This document shows positions 13,493 through 23,999 of a DNA stretch of 64,000 bases, piece by piece. Under the pieces are notes generated by a model. It saw only the letters and a list, made by a program, of their open reading frames with translations. It was not told the DNA's origin and did no database searches. Within the stretch, counting starts at the first letter, position 1, and the number at the start of each line of letters is the position of its first letter. The DNA is from Augochlora pura (lineage: Eukaryota; Arthropoda; Insecta; Hymenoptera; Halictidae): positions 13,702,001-13,766,000 of the forward strand of contig NC_135774.1 of NCBI RefSeq assembly GCF_028453695.1, written 5' to 3'. The translations under genes were made by a program, and so were the position numbers.

Positions 13493-16118
13493 TTTCCCAT
13501 TACGAAAATCTCCGTATTTAAAAAATCTACCCGTTTCAAAAGTCTTCTCGTTTCCCCAATGTTTCCATTTTGAGAATCCTGTCCCCGGAATCCCCCATTT
13601 CGAGGCGCTTCTCTTCCGCGAGTCTTCGCCCTCCTTTTGTCCCGAAGATTCTATTTGTTTGCGTGTCCCGCGGAATAATTGCTTTCGTACGTCATGAATA
13701 TTCTCTTCTACTTCAAATAGCACGTTTGTGGTTTTCCGGGGAGCTCGCTCGAGATACACTGGCTTACCCCGGGAACATTCTCCTGACATCGCATCTCCCG
13801 GTGCCCGGCCTTTGTATCGGTTCGGATAACGTGCATCATTCAGGAAAGTTGTTTTCCAAGGAGAACAGACGTAGAATAGATCGACGCTTTGAACGCGCCG
13901 CGGGAGCGCAATTTTCTTCGAGAATATAGAATAAACTTTTCAACGGCTGTGGCGTCAGCGCCCGATCCGACCGTAACATCCTGAAAAGAAATAATTCGGC
14001 CGTGGTAATTTACCGCGCATCAACTTGTCGTTCGCCGCAAGTCTCAACGAGCCCTTTTAACCCGTTCCACTCGGCTATTCCCCTCTGGGGAAATAACAAA
14101 GCTGCTGGTAATAACGGTGCTCAAAAGATCGCTACTTTGTCTCATGAATTATGTATTGGCGCAATCTCGTGACGAACTTTGTTTTCTACTGGAATTATCA
14201 AACGAGTCAAAACGACTGTTTTCTGACGTCTTTTATGGTTATTGAGACTTTAAAAATTGTTTCTGCGAGAAATGAGGTACATATCTCCATTAAAGGTAAT
14301 ATTATAATAGGAATCGTACTGAGTTTATATAAATATTGTTCTAAAATATATATATAAATAATGTAGATGTAACTATGGCTCGGTAATTTTAGCCTTAAAT
14401 TTAATCATCATTACAACGAGGATCTTTATGCAAAGTTTGTGTATTTCATAAGAGAAAGTGGTTGAATATGAATATATTTCTTTGATAGCATTAATATAAT
14501 AGCAATAATGCAACGAAATTTTGTAATATATTTAATCTTAGTTTTGACGGTATGCATTTCACCAAATCATTGTTGCAATAAATGCACAAAATTCACCACA
14601 TACAATAATTATTTCCAAGTATTATTTTACATTATTTCACAAATTGCTTCTCGCGAATAAATACGTCGGAGTAAATTAGTCCGCAGAACCTTTTAGAGAA
14701 AACATTATCCGGCTAATTTACCTGCTCGGCTACTTATCATCTCGGCCTAACAAGCCCTTTAATTAATGACAGCTCGCAGGAATAATTCACAAAGGGACTG
14801 CTCGCGTCAGCAATGTCATTGTTCCGGCCACCCTTCTCTCTCCATCCGAGAAGACCTTCTGAAAAATTGATCCGCCCGGCTGGCAGCTTGACAGTCGCCC
14901 GGCGCGGCGTAATTTTTCAGATGACGGCCTGAAAGAAATATAAAGACAAACGTAAACCGGCCGTGAAACAGAGAGGGGGCGAGGGGGAGCGAGAGGGGGC
15001 TCGATAGTAAATCGAATTTGCGCGCGAGTTTAGCCGCTCTCGTTCCGACGTTAACCCGGAACAGGATTGTTCATTTATTCAGTCGGAACGATCGAGGACC
15101 GGTTACCGGTTTTACCGGGCGCGAGCCGGCGAACGCCTCTATTTACAGAAAATTGCACGAAAAATTGCGCGGCCAGCGACAACAACCGTCCCCGCGGAAC
15201 TTTAAATCTTCGCCGGGGCGATTTTCGTTCGCCGGTTGCTCGTAAAAAACGGACAGGCGCTCTCTGTTTATTTTATTTTCTTTTTTTTTTGCGTTCGTTC
15301 AGAAAATACCGCGAGCTACAAATTCGCGAGTCCGCGCGGGAGGGGGGGCCCCGGGTTCTTCCGGCGACCGGGTCCGCATTATGAGCGAGTACAATGATCG
15401 AGCGTGTCGAAGGTCACGCGCCATTTCCGGCCGGGAAAACAAAATTGCGCTCTCGAAAACAGTTATTCGGGAGTCGTTCCGGGAACAGTTTGCCCATTTG
15501 CGAGCTTCCGAATTCGCGAGTTTTTCTCGAAAATGCCGGCGGCGGCTCCCCCTTTTACCAAGTAATTTCCACTCATTTTTCGTGCTCGCGGACCGATGGT
15601 CCGGTTACCGCGCGGCGGCCGAAATTCCCTTTTCATCGGCCGCAATTAACTTTATATTTTTATCGGATGAAACGTATTAGATTATTTTATTTGTATTCGA
15701 TTAATTTCCACGCCGAAATTAACCGGGCAGAAAACGGAAGCTCTTAAAACGTTCGCGGAATTATTTCAATCTTTTTATACCGAATTCGCGACACAAATCT
15801 GTATGGGAGAGCTTTCGAAAATGTCGGACGCGTGCGGATCAATATTTATTAAAATAAATCGCACCACGTGAGGGGTAACAATGTTAATTGTATTTGCAAC
15901 GCGTCGTTGCACGGTGATTGTTGGTCTGCGAATTTTTGGGTAAAATAAAAAAGTTTCAACATCGATTGTAGGCGACAGACGTACATTTAATTTGTCCATT
16001 AATTTTAACGCGATGAAAGCAGGGTATCGATAATCCTCTATTATTTTAATATGACCAGTGTTTTAATCTGTCCCTACTCGTGCTTGTCATAAATGCGTAA
16101 AACCCCGCGGTCTACTAC

Positions 16119-16155
16119 ACACGCGGGAACTTTTGTTCAGGAAGTTCCCGCGTGT
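16119..16155. other. Perfect 14-bp inverted repeat, 9-nt loop
   Basis: ACACGCGGGAACTT (16119-16132) pairs perfectly with AAGTTCCCGCGTGT (16142-16155). No run of T follows, so it is not a terminator-like structure. It could be a small RNA stem, a dimeric protein site or chance. Confidence 0.85.
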
Positions 16156-16376
16156 ACTGTCAGGTTCAGAAATGTCAATTAAATTGCTGAAGTTGTTCTT
16201 GGTCGCGAAAACTCCTGAAGTCCGCCACCGGGGCACAGTAATTGGCTACCCTACCCTAATTTAATTTCATACCCGCGTCGACCCGCCGAAGGGACGTTTT
16301 CCTTAACAAGATAGAATCGAGCGGCTGCGCGGTCGAAAAAGAAAGAAACCGTTCGTCGCAGCGCTATCAAAAGGCC

Positions 16377-16415
16377 CGAATTTAGGGATCGAATTTAGGG
16401 ACTGAATTTAGGGAC
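16377..16415. repeat. 13-bp tandem repeat, three units
   Basis: CGAATTTAGGGAT, CGAATTTAGGGAC and TGAATTTAGGGAC follow one another without gaps. Each contains TTAGGG by chance of the unit. The spacing of 13 bp does not fit a telomere repeat. Confidence 0.9.
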
Positions 16416-16923
16416 CGGTCGCCTCGAAAAGTGCCACGATATTCCTAGCACTCGTAAATTAATCCATTCGCGCGGCCCTCGTACATTCGTTTCGCGTGGC
16501 AGGGCCAATCGACGCGCTGGAACTCGGATTAAAACGGATCCAAGGGGCTGATTAGATCGTCCGGTTAATTAATTCTTCGTGCCGGCGGCGCCTTGGCCTG
16601 CGGCGTCAAAATGGCGTCCGAAACTCGGCTACGAGGCGGCAGGAATTATGATTATTCGCCGGATTGCGCTGGATGAATCCACGGTCTTCCGTCCCGCGAA
16701 CGTAAAACAGGAGGCAACAAAGTGTACATTCCATTCGGGCCATTATTTTCGCCGACTCCTCCACGCTCGGAAAACAGTGACCGGACTCGCCGCCGGTTAT
16801 TTCATTTCAATAACACGTGTTTAGATTCAATTAACTGCGCAATATTTTTCGCGGATGAAAGTAAAACAAACGGCGCCGGAATTAATTCGCGCGTTAAACA
16901 TTTGTTTGCGGAATATTAGACAA

Positions 16924-16957
16924 GCGAGAGAGAGAGAGAAAGAGAGAGGGGGAGAGA
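16924..16957. repeat. GA-rich microsatellite
   Basis: A run of GA dinucleotides with a few interruptions and a G-rich end, in upstream non-coding DNA. Confidence 0.85.
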
Positions 16958-17300
16958 ATAGAGCGCGGGAAACATCGCCCGGTGTAATCGATCCATCGCA
17001 TCGGATTGCTCCGGCATTCTCCCCGCGATCGCAATAAAAAAAGGCTTTGGGGATCAGTCTCTGTACACTTTTTCCCGCGAAGCGTTAAACCGTTCCGTTA
17101 CCGACGTTCCAAGCACGCCGGGCACCATTCAAATTCCGTACGAACGTCCGAGCCCAACGATCAGCATTTTTCAGGAGCTTCCGCCCGATACCAAGGGAGC
17201 TCCATCAGATCGAGATACCGCGATGCAGGGCCGTTACCGCGGGCATAACCGGATCGCGTTATTAACAGATAAAAATGCAGTTAAAAACTATTGCCCCGTG

Positions 17301-17318
17301 CAGCAGCAGCAGCAGCAG
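17301..17318. repeat. CAG trinucleotide repeat, six units
   Basis: Six uninterrupted CAG units, followed by AG and one more CAG. It lies about 600 bp upstream of the Dpr-family start. No coding frame through it can be supported. Confidence 0.9.
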
Positions 17319-17499
17319 AGCAGCGTCGGCCTCATCCGGAACGGAGCATCGAGGGAAGAAGCCGCGGAGTTCACCGGTGTCCGTCGCAGCGACCTCGGTT
17401 AAATGAGGTCTTATCGCACGGCCCTTTTCCACGGCGAGGTCTAAAGGATCTGAAAAGGTCGCGCGCGCGTGTGTATCGGGTCCTTCCATTCTTATCCAG

Positions 17500-17940
17500 G
17501 AGCCGCGCCGCTTATCCGCCATCGTTCTCCGCGAACAAACTGCATCGGTCGCGATAAATAAACTCAGGGCCGGCACGGGCCGGGAAAAGCTCCCGGCCGT
17601 GGGAGCATAGTCTCGCGCGAAGTGCGCCGGTGTGTCTCCGAATGAGCCAGCCTCGACGTCCGAGCGCTCGCCAGCGGAATTCTCGTGCTCGCCGGTGGAA
17701 TTCCAACGGCGCGGAGTTTCACCGCGCTTGATCCCGTGGTCACGGAATCCCGTGTTACCGAGCGGGGAAGCCAGCAGGAACCGGCAGGAAGGAAGGAAGG
17801 AAGACAGGAAGGAGGAAGGAAGCTCCACGGAGGAGGCGTTATTAAAGTTTCCCCCTCCCCCCCACCTCACCCGCCCCTGCTGATCCGCGCGCGTGTTACG
17901 CCCGCGTTTACGTGGCCCGGGGCGAAAACTATGAGGCACG
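17500..17940 (+). promoter_or_regulatory. Probable 5' leader of the Dpr-family gene
   Basis: This GC-rich stretch directly precedes the initiator ATG. A pyrimidine-rich tract ending TTCTTATCCAG at 17499 could be a splice acceptor, which would make this the 3' part of the 5' UTR, with transcription starting further upstream. It contains a GGAA microsatellite (17787-17822) and an upstream ATG at 17931 that is out of frame with the main start. No TATA box or clear initiator was recognised. The leader role is inference from position only. Confidence 0.35.
17787..17822. repeat. GGAA microsatellite in the presumed leader
   Basis: Four perfect GGAA units followed by interrupted GGAA/GGA copies. GGAA is the core of ETS-factor sites, so clustered copies near a start could have regulatory effect. 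That role is speculation. Confidence 0.85.
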
Positions 17941-18076
17941 ATGAGCGGGCCAAGAATCGGTGGGCCACCGTGCGAGAAAATGCTGGACCTCTGCCAGGAG
18001 CCCCGTCACGCTTGGACTGTGTTGCTGCTGGTGTATTTGGGCATCTGCGCCTCGCTGCCTGTCACGATTTTCTCCG
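17941..18076 (+). CDS. Dpr-family Ig receptor gene, first coding exon (signal peptide)
   Basis: This exon opens with ATG (A at -3) and encodes about 45 residues. A short polar, Cys-containing N-region ending in Arg-His-Ala-Trp is followed by a hydrophobic core (TVLLLVYLGICASLPV), which is a clear secretory signal peptide; cleavage is plausible after the Ile-Cys-Ala. The exon ends after one base of a codon (G at 18076), followed by GTTCGT. Exon 2 begins with two bases completing that codon, so the splice gives Ser-Ala-Pro-Val-Gln in frame. A second in-frame ATG at 17980 would also leave a full signal peptide. Family knowledge: Dpr genes typically have a small signal-peptide exon separated by a very long intron from the Ig exons. 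The link to exon 2 is inferred from phase, strand and protein logic, not from a transcript. The signal peptide is obvious; membership in this gene is likely but unproven. Confidence 0.7.
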
Positions 18077-18551
18077 GTTCGTATTATTCGATCGCCATAC
18101 CTCAGCCCTTTTTCTCGCTTCTTCCCACGATCGAGCCACGCCTAACTACCGCTCTCGAATTTTTCCGATATTCAACTGCGTTCGATCCTTGTGCGGGAAT
18201 TTTAAAGAAAATTAACAGGGCTGGGGTAAAATTTATTTTTAAGATAGTAAATAGGCTATAAATATTTTTGTCTTTTTATGTGACACAGAGTTTGCCAGAG
18301 AAATGTTTTTTAATATTTCTTTTGTAACATGTACAGATGAAAGGAAAGCATATGACAAGAAATCGCGGTAAAAGATTGATAACGAAGAATTAACATCTTT
18401 TTAATATTTTTAGTGTAATTGTTCCTCTTTTCACGTCTCTAATATTAGGTTTATAGAACGCGTTCCAAATTTTTTAATTTATTCAATCGTCATATTCTAT
18501 CGAATATATATTGCGATTAAAATCACTGGAAATTTTTAACATCTTTAAAAG

Positions 18552-18583
18552 TATTATTATTGTTATTATTATTATTATTATTA
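18552..18583. repeat. ATT microsatellite
   Basis: TTATTATT-type trinucleotide run with one G interruption, at the edge of an AT-rich block about 500 bp into the giant intron. Confidence 0.85.
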
Positions 18584-19331
18584 CTAAACTATTACTATTA
18601 TCTTGACATAATCTTCCCATGACCCCTAAACATAAAAATCGAATTAAAACAATGTTCTCCCGAAATCGCCTACACTAAAATTTCGAAAACAAACTGGCAT
18701 GCTCGGCAATGCGAGCGGTTTCAAAGCTCGACGCCTCGTCGTTAATATTCCGCGACGCGAGGCTCTCCAGATCCGCACTTCGGAATTTTTGACCTTTATC
18801 CCCCGCGGATCGAATATTGTGCACAGAGTCTCGATTTCGAACGCGTCCGCGCCCTATAAAAATTGTTTGCCGCGGTTCGGCGCGACCCTCGGCCAATAAT
18901 GCTCGACGGCGTAACTTTATACGAAAATTGATGCTCGTTCCCCGTCGACTGCGGCGGTCTCGACCGAATTTTAATGCTTTTTTCCCTCGGTGAAATTTCA
19001 GATGAGCGACCCAATATGCGATCTCGCCACTACGCGCCCGTTAAATTCGCCAATCGTTCCGTCGGAAACCCATGAAATACCGGTGGCGACGAAAAGTGAA
19101 ACTTCTTTCAATTTTGATGGCACGTTTAGCGTTCCCGCGTGAAATTTTTCGGAACGAATCGAGGTTTTTATGGGCCGAAGTACGGCACGGACGGTTTATT
19201 TTTAAAAAATCGGAGACAAATGTTACCGGCGCCATACCGCTGTCGGTTAATTTATGATAGACGATAACTGACGCGTGGCTTTGCATAGATCGGATAGGAT
19301 ATTCCATAGCGTTCGTTGATACTGTTTTCGA

Positions 19332-19360
19332 AATTTATTTATTCATTCATTTATTTATTT
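19332..19360. repeat. ATTT tetranucleotide microsatellite
   Basis: A run of TTTA/TTCA tetranucleotides at the start of an AT-rich block (about 19320-19740) in the intron. Confidence 0.8.
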
Positions 19361-20688
19361 GGTACATAACATACATGTATAAAAATCCGAATAAAAGAGG
19401 ATGACTTCTTAGAGCTAAATCGGGTATATTTAAACAAAACTTGATTAATATATCAGAAGAATAAATAGATCCCTTTAAAATCTGATAGGAAAAACAAAAA
19501 TTATAAACGATACAATAAATGAAAAATTACAATATTTAGATTCCCTATAGTAGATATGACTGGATAATAATATTACTCAGGTGATAAAATTAATAAATCA
19601 TAATTTCACATCTTCTTCATCTCAACAGACGTAATTTTTGGAAATGATTTTCTAAAAAATTCAATCGTTTGAAAAAAATTGTAAAGTAACTCTCAAAAGG
19701 TGAATGAATATCTCTTGCATCACCTGTAAATCATTATTCGAACGTCACGAGTCGAGATCACCGGAGAGAGGCGAATTTCTCCGGTGATATAGCGTTTCGT
19801 CGACGACATGAACAACGACGACTGGATAGATTACGGCGAAGACGACGAGGCGATTCTTTCGCGTGGAAATCGCGGCTGCTTCCGCGCATTTGTTCCCCAA
19901 TATGAACTCTGACGACGCCACCTGAGAAATGAAGCACATAAATCACGATACGCTCATCAAGCGCGGGCGCGGTCTCAATCTCCGCCGAACTTTTGCCACG
20001 AATCGTCCCGAAGCCGGCGTCGCCGCGTCGCCGACGAAAGAATTCCTTTCACCTCTCCGCGTCAATTTTAGAACGACAAAAGAGTTTTTCTGGATGGAAG
20101 CCGCTCTACCACGTAAGAATAACAAAGCGTGGGATCTTTGGCACGGATCGATTTGGACCCGGGGGTAATCGATACGGGTTTCCGTGGATTCCGATATAAA
20201 AATTCTGGAGGAACCGACCGGGACCCACGGTCCGACCATCGCAGTCTGTTTCCACTTCGTCGTCTATTTTATCCGGGTGGTGAATTGAGTTCGCATAGTT
20301 TCGAAAAGTCTCCGGATTTTTGGCCGGGCTCGCCGGCCAGGGAACCGCTTAATCCGCGTCGCGCAATCATCGAAATTCCATTCGCCGTCAATTAAGTGGT
20401 TTGCGCGTTCCAATCTATCGGTCGATAATTAATGTAGAAAATTTTAATCAACATCGTTCACGATCAGGCGGATTCGATTGGACGCGTTAACGAGTCGCGG
20501 GGGCGCGGCAATTCGAGAACTGGATTCGGTTTGCCGTCCGAGCTGAAAGGTTCGATCAACCGGGCCGGATAATCGTTTTCGAGCCTGCGAAACAATACCG
20601 TGGACCGGTGCCCTCCTAAAAATAGAGGCCGATAACTATATTTTTCATTCGGCGGCGAGATCGGGCGACGACGCGTATCTCGCCGTTG

Positions 20689-20720
20689 CGCGGCGCGGCG
20701 CGGCGCGGCGCGGCGCGGCG
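20689..20720. repeat. GCGGC/CGGCG pentanucleotide repeat
   Basis: Six uninterrupted CGGCG units, pure G+C, in a GC-rich intronic block. It could form strong secondary structure. Confidence 0.95.
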
Positions 20721-22284
20721 AGACAAATGAAGCAGAGACTGGTGGGCGGTCGCGGCCAGGGGAATTTAAATCGTCGTCGGGCCCGTAGAGCAAATTGCAA
20801 GTCGTATTAACAATTACCTCGTAATTGTCCGCGACAACCGGGCGAAGGATTTGCAAAGCGTAATTAAATTCCAGCCGCCATGTTCCATTACAGGAACGTC
20901 AACTCCGCTCGGCGACGCTCTATCGCGGATCCACGGCGTTGTAACGGCGCCCCGCTTTGTTACAATTTTGACGATTTAGTCACGCGGCCGACCGTGAAAT
21001 TGAATTTTTGCTTAAAAAGCACCCGCGGTGCGCCGCTTTGTTCCTTGAGAAATTGTCTCGCCTAACGACGACGTCGTTCGCTTTACCTTTCCATTGTTCG
21101 GAACTTAAATACCGCGTTACCGTTGCTTCCTTTCGCTGCGATTCTTCTTTCCGCGCCGACGAGGGAACCATTAGAATCGCACGATCTAGAGCTCGAAATC
21201 ATCTTCGGTGCGCCGGGTCACTGGACGACTCTAATCGGACTGAAAGCGTCACGCGCCGCACTCGAAATTAATTTTACTCGAGAAAACATCCGTCTTTAAT
21301 TTTCTCCATCGCCTCAACCACAAAAATTTGCAAATTCTATAAACATTTATTACTTTAGTCTTTCTATCGTTTAGCAAAAAATTCCAGTTGCTCTTGGTTC
21401 AATTATGATAAAGTTATTTAATTTTAAAGCTCACTCGAATACTGCCTCACTGTGCATTATTCTACTCTTACTATCAGTGTACGTAACTGGCGACAATAAA
21501 ATAAAAAATTGAATTAATTGATAAATATAGCTCGACTTCGTCAGAAAGTGGGGCACATTGGACGGATCAAATTGATTCGGAGAGACAGGCCAGAGAGTGC
21601 AGTCCAGGTTCAAAGGTGTGTTTTCCATGTAGCGAGAAGGATCGTTAAACGGCGGCGAGTAGCGCGCCGGAGGGATGAATTTATTTTCGAAATAAGACCG
21701 CATGTCTGTCTTCGTTTCCATGTTTTTTCGAGGAAACACTCGCTTTATGACACGCACGTGCTGCCATAAAAGTCTGCACACGGACGTGCGGCCCCCGTAC
21801 GGCTTCAGCAATTCCAAATGTGCTCGGCTGCATAAGTACTTCCGTTAAATCTGTGTCAGAGGGAACACGGACGACAATTTTTTCTTCGCCGACGGTTACC
21901 CGCCCGTTCCACCCTCTCGCGCGGCCCTTCGCCCTCCTTCCCCCGTCCCCCCTCCGCAGTCGGTCGGGGTAGCCAGGCTGCTCGTATTTCCCGAGCAGTC
22001 CAATTCAAGTTCTTCTTTGTGTCGCCGGGCGCAATTAAAAGATACAATCGAATTAAATCGTTCGCGACGCGGTGTTCCACCCGCGCGTCGCGGCCTGCCG
22101 GTTTAATTAAATCGAAGCGCGCCGGGGCTGACCAGAAACTCGCCTTCCCAGTTCCGACGACCGATCATACCACCGGTTTTAATCTCGCGCGTGATAACTG
22201 TTTGGCTACCGGTAATCGGTCCGAACTTTATTGAATTCGAGCAAGCGACAGCCGATCTACGATCTGCCGGGGGACCGTCCGACA

Positions 22285-23160
22285 CGGATCGTAAGATCTC
22301 CGCGCTATATTAAACGTTTCTTTTTTCGCGGATACATCGCCGGCGGGAAATTGCAACTGTTTGCACAGCCAAGAGAATTTCAATTAAAGCGACCGCGATA
22401 CGGGATGAAAAAAGATTCGAACGACCCTAGCAAATTTCGGAAATTAGCGGAGCGATTCTCGCGGATAGAAAAACTCCGGGGTTTGGATTGCAAATTTTGT
22501 GTTCTCAAAGGAGAATCGCAACTGCTTTGAAAGCTAGTTCATATGTTATCAACGCTAACCTTGGTAACGGATTAAAAGTCAAATTAAAGATTCAAATGCA
22601 GAACAGCTCGTGCGCGAAATATGCGGTATGATTTCACGGATAGAGTAGCCCCGTTTCGGATACGAAATTTTGCCGGTATTCTCATATTAATATTGCAATT
22701 GCTTTCAAACGCTAGAAATTCCCTATTAAAATGATGCTAATCGCTAAATCGGATTACAAATTAGAACGGCGTGCGGATATATTCGTTAAATTAGCGAAGC
22801 CATTCCGCGAATCGAAAAGCCTCCGGTGTCGATTATAAACGCGGCCGGATATGCTAATAGAGCATTTATTTTTGCAATATTCTGGTATACAAACGGTCTA
22901 TTATCTCGGCGTGTATTATTTAGATGCGTTATCGTCTGGCAGAGAACTCGAGTGAAATTTTCAGCTAACGGAACGTTATTAAGATATTGGGAAAATGAAT
23001 TATTGCCACAGTATTTTGCTCTCGAAAGCAAACTGTAGCAGCTCGCGAGCCGAAGATATTTTTAAACGGCGCCGACCGCGAGACCGGGTTAAAAAGGTTG
23101 CGGAATTTTGCAAAATTGACAGAACGATTCCACGAATCTAACGAACGCGTTCCGCGCAGC
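22285..23160. repeat. Degenerate tandem array, ~171-177-bp period, at least four units
   Basis: The anchor CGGATMG-AAA-CTCCG (or close variants) recurs at 22285, 22462, 22637 and 22808 (spacing 177, 175, 171), with a further likely copy at 23133. Each anchor is preceded by a variant of GCGATTC-CG. About 65 bp into a unit comes GCAACTG-TTTG-A-AGC-AG, seen near 22350, 22528 and 22701. Units are heavily diverged, so the array is old. It is not coding and bridges a GC-rich and an AT-rich part of the intron. A related anchor occurs near 57393. Confidence 0.75.
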
Positions 23161-23720
23161 AACACGACACTGCAATTAAAATTCTCCGATCCCCACCCCC
23201 GCGTTCCTGTCATCCAGCCCGGCGGACAGTAAGCAGTTCACACGGCGGCGAGTTAGGCCTGCTATTAATTGGTTTTTCGAGGCGAGTGGCGCGTCGGGAG
23301 TCGGCCCGCGGACCAAACATCTGGCCTCGTCGGCGTAAACACAGTCGCGTCCAAACCGTGCCCGTGTCGTTCTCAAACGAGAACACTGATCCAAAGCAGC
23401 GTGCACCGCTAACTGCACAAATAATCGCGGCGGCCGCGCACAGAGCCTTTTGACACGCGACTTCTTCAAAACAGCTTGTCCATTACACGCCAGCCCGTGG
23501 GATCACGATCGGTCTCCATCCTCTATCCGGCTGGCACGCGGTGGCTCCGGGACACAGCTGAGGATCCAATTAAAAATAAAAACGCGACCGTTCCGGGCAA
23601 ACGGTTCCACGGCGATATAATTAATTTCCCTCGCCCGCCGCCGACCGCGGAAGAGTGAATCCTCCGGGAGAATGCAAAGCGGCGAAATCTACAAGTAAAA
23701 TAATTTCGCGGGGAAAGTTC

Positions 23721-23744
23721 GGGGGGAGGGAGGGGCGGGCGGGG
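23721..23744 (+). other. G-quadruplex-forming motif
   Basis: Five G runs (6, 3, 4, 3, 4) separated by single A or C bases. This fits the classical G3+ with short loops rule very well on the + strand, which is the sense strand of the Dpr-family pre-mRNA. Confidence 0.8.
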
Positions 23745-23780
23745 TGCCGGCTCCGCTTAAAATTCAGAAAAACTGACTTG

Positions 23781-23830
23781 CGATGCTACGCGACACCGTG
23801 CGACGCTGTGCGACGCTGTGCGACGGTACG
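23781..23830. repeat. 10-bp tandem repeat, five units
   Basis: Units of the type CGACGCTGTG repeat with an exact 10-bp period: CGATGCTACG, CGACACCGTG, two perfect CGACGCTGTG, then CGACGGTACG. Confidence 0.9.
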
Positions 23831-23999
23831 CGGCCAGAACTATTTATACGTAAATAATGTAACGCCGCGGACACGCCGGCGAGCCGTTATCCGTGTCGGT
23901 TTAGGGAAATTAGTTCGGCGAAAACTTCCCTCTCTCGTTACATATTTAATTTCTCCGGCCGGCGAAAAAACTTGTTCGCCCTCCTCCCCCATCTGTAAA

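Larger units (their letters stand above)
13571..17499. other. Non-coding upstream sequence, no gene seen
   Basis: AT-rich at about 14150-14660 and 15680-16080; elsewhere GC-rich. It contains the hairpin at 16119-16155, the 13-bp repeat at 16377-16415, a GA repeat at 16924-16957 and a CAG repeat at 17301-17318. No exon or RNA gene is recognised. Confidence 0.55.

Noticed and set aside
13412..13789. Minus-strand frame with repeated Phe-Lys/Arg-Asn motifs
   Set aside because: It is a translation of the 34-bp minisatellite and its edges.
16377..16415. TTAGGG words as an interstitial telomere
   Set aside because: They recur every 13 bp as part of a longer unit. Insect telomeres are usually TTAGG in direct tandem, so this is coincidence.
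17262..17939. 225-codon minus-strand open frame opposite the leader
   Set aside because: It includes the CAG and GGAA repeats read on the reverse strand and directly opposes the presumed 5' leader. No recognisable domain.
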